Part shown: positions 15,543 to 15,564 of the stretch, in pieces | Position numbering within the stretch: the stretch's first letter is position 1 | Layout of the letters: each line of letters begins with the position of its first letter | DNA from: Methylococcus sp. UBA6136 | GTDB taxonomy: Bacteria; Pseudomonadota; Gammaproteobacteria; Methylococcales; Methylococcaceae | Direction of reading: 5' to 3' | DNA length: 15,564 nucleotides | NCBI GenBank assembly: GCA_002423305.1 | Contig: DIVI01000227.1 | Coordinates: 1 to 15,564, forward strand | Program-made: the position numbers and the translations under genes | Notes under the pieces: generated by a model | The model's input: only the letters and a program-made list of their open reading frames with translations | What the model was told of the DNA's origin: nothing | The model's database searches: none

Positions 15543-15564
15543 CCGTTCGCGGTGAGCCCTTCGG
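15543..15564. repeat. Possible half of an intergenic palindromic repeat
   Basis: The last 22 bases begin CCGTTCGCGGTGAGC, resembling a repeat often seen between proteobacterial genes (CCGTTCG, GTGAGC, then a TCGAA-type arm). The window ends before a second arm could be seen, so the call is tentative. Confidence 0.33.

Noticed and set aside
1..15564. CRISPR array, tRNA, rRNA or insertion sequence
   Set aside because: No regularly spaced repeats, cloverleaf-like segments, rRNA landmarks or transposase-like frames were seen; a covariance-model scan could not be run.

Overview
The window looks like chromosome of a GC-rich proteobacterium, most likely a gammaproteobacterium. The evidence is a mtnB-mtnD-mtnC methionine-salvage cluster in the order I recall from Pseudomonas, and hoxFUY genes with the fused NuoE-NuoF type of HoxF known from Ralstonia eutropha and other H2-metabolising proteobacteria. 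The genus cannot be fixed from sequence alone; a sulfur or methane oxidiser or a hydrogen user would fit.

Layout, left to right. (1) Positions 1-47, minus strand: the first 15 codons of a ROK-family sugar kinase that runs off the left edge. (2) 109-6893, minus strand: one tightly packed defence operon read hsdM-hsdS-mntA-hepT-hsdR, a complete type I restriction-modification system with a MntA/HepT toxin-antitoxin module between the specificity and restriction genes. Every junction is a 1- or 4-base stop/start overlap. A good sigma70-like promoter with a dyad over its -10 element lies just upstream of hsdM. (3) 7082-7375, plus strand: a small unrecognised lipoprotein, transcribed divergently from hsdM. 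(4) 7575-10692, minus strand: hoxF-hoxU-hoxY, the diaphorase part and small subunit of a cytoplasmic NAD-linked [NiFe] hydrogenase; the large subunit hoxH is not where it is expected. (5) 10902-13601, plus strand: a UPF0182 family membrane protein, divergent from hoxF. (6) 13651-15493, plus strand: mtnB, mtnD and mtnC, three consecutive enzymes of the methionine salvage pathway, again joined by ATGA overlaps.

How the genes work together. HsdM and HsdS methylate host DNA at a split recognition site, and HsdR cuts unmodified invading DNA. MntA keeps the HepT RNase inactive by AMPylation, so the embedded module could be a back-up abortive response or an addiction element that stabilises the operon. 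HoxFU would pass electrons between NAD(H) and the HoxY/HoxH hydrogenase, but HoxH must come from elsewhere or the system is incomplete. MtnB, MtnC and MtnD turn methylthioribulose-1-phosphate into the keto-acid precursor of methionine.

Most notable observations: a 12-base direct repeat exactly bracketing the defence operon, with the possibility that the operon captured the promoter of the ROK kinase; the missing hoxH; the toxin-antitoxin pair inside a type I R-M operon whose HsdR also starts with a degenerate HEPN-like domain; and the loss of two expected iron-sulfur cysteines in the NuoE-like part of HoxF. I see no CRISPR array, tRNA, rRNA or recognisable insertion sequence.
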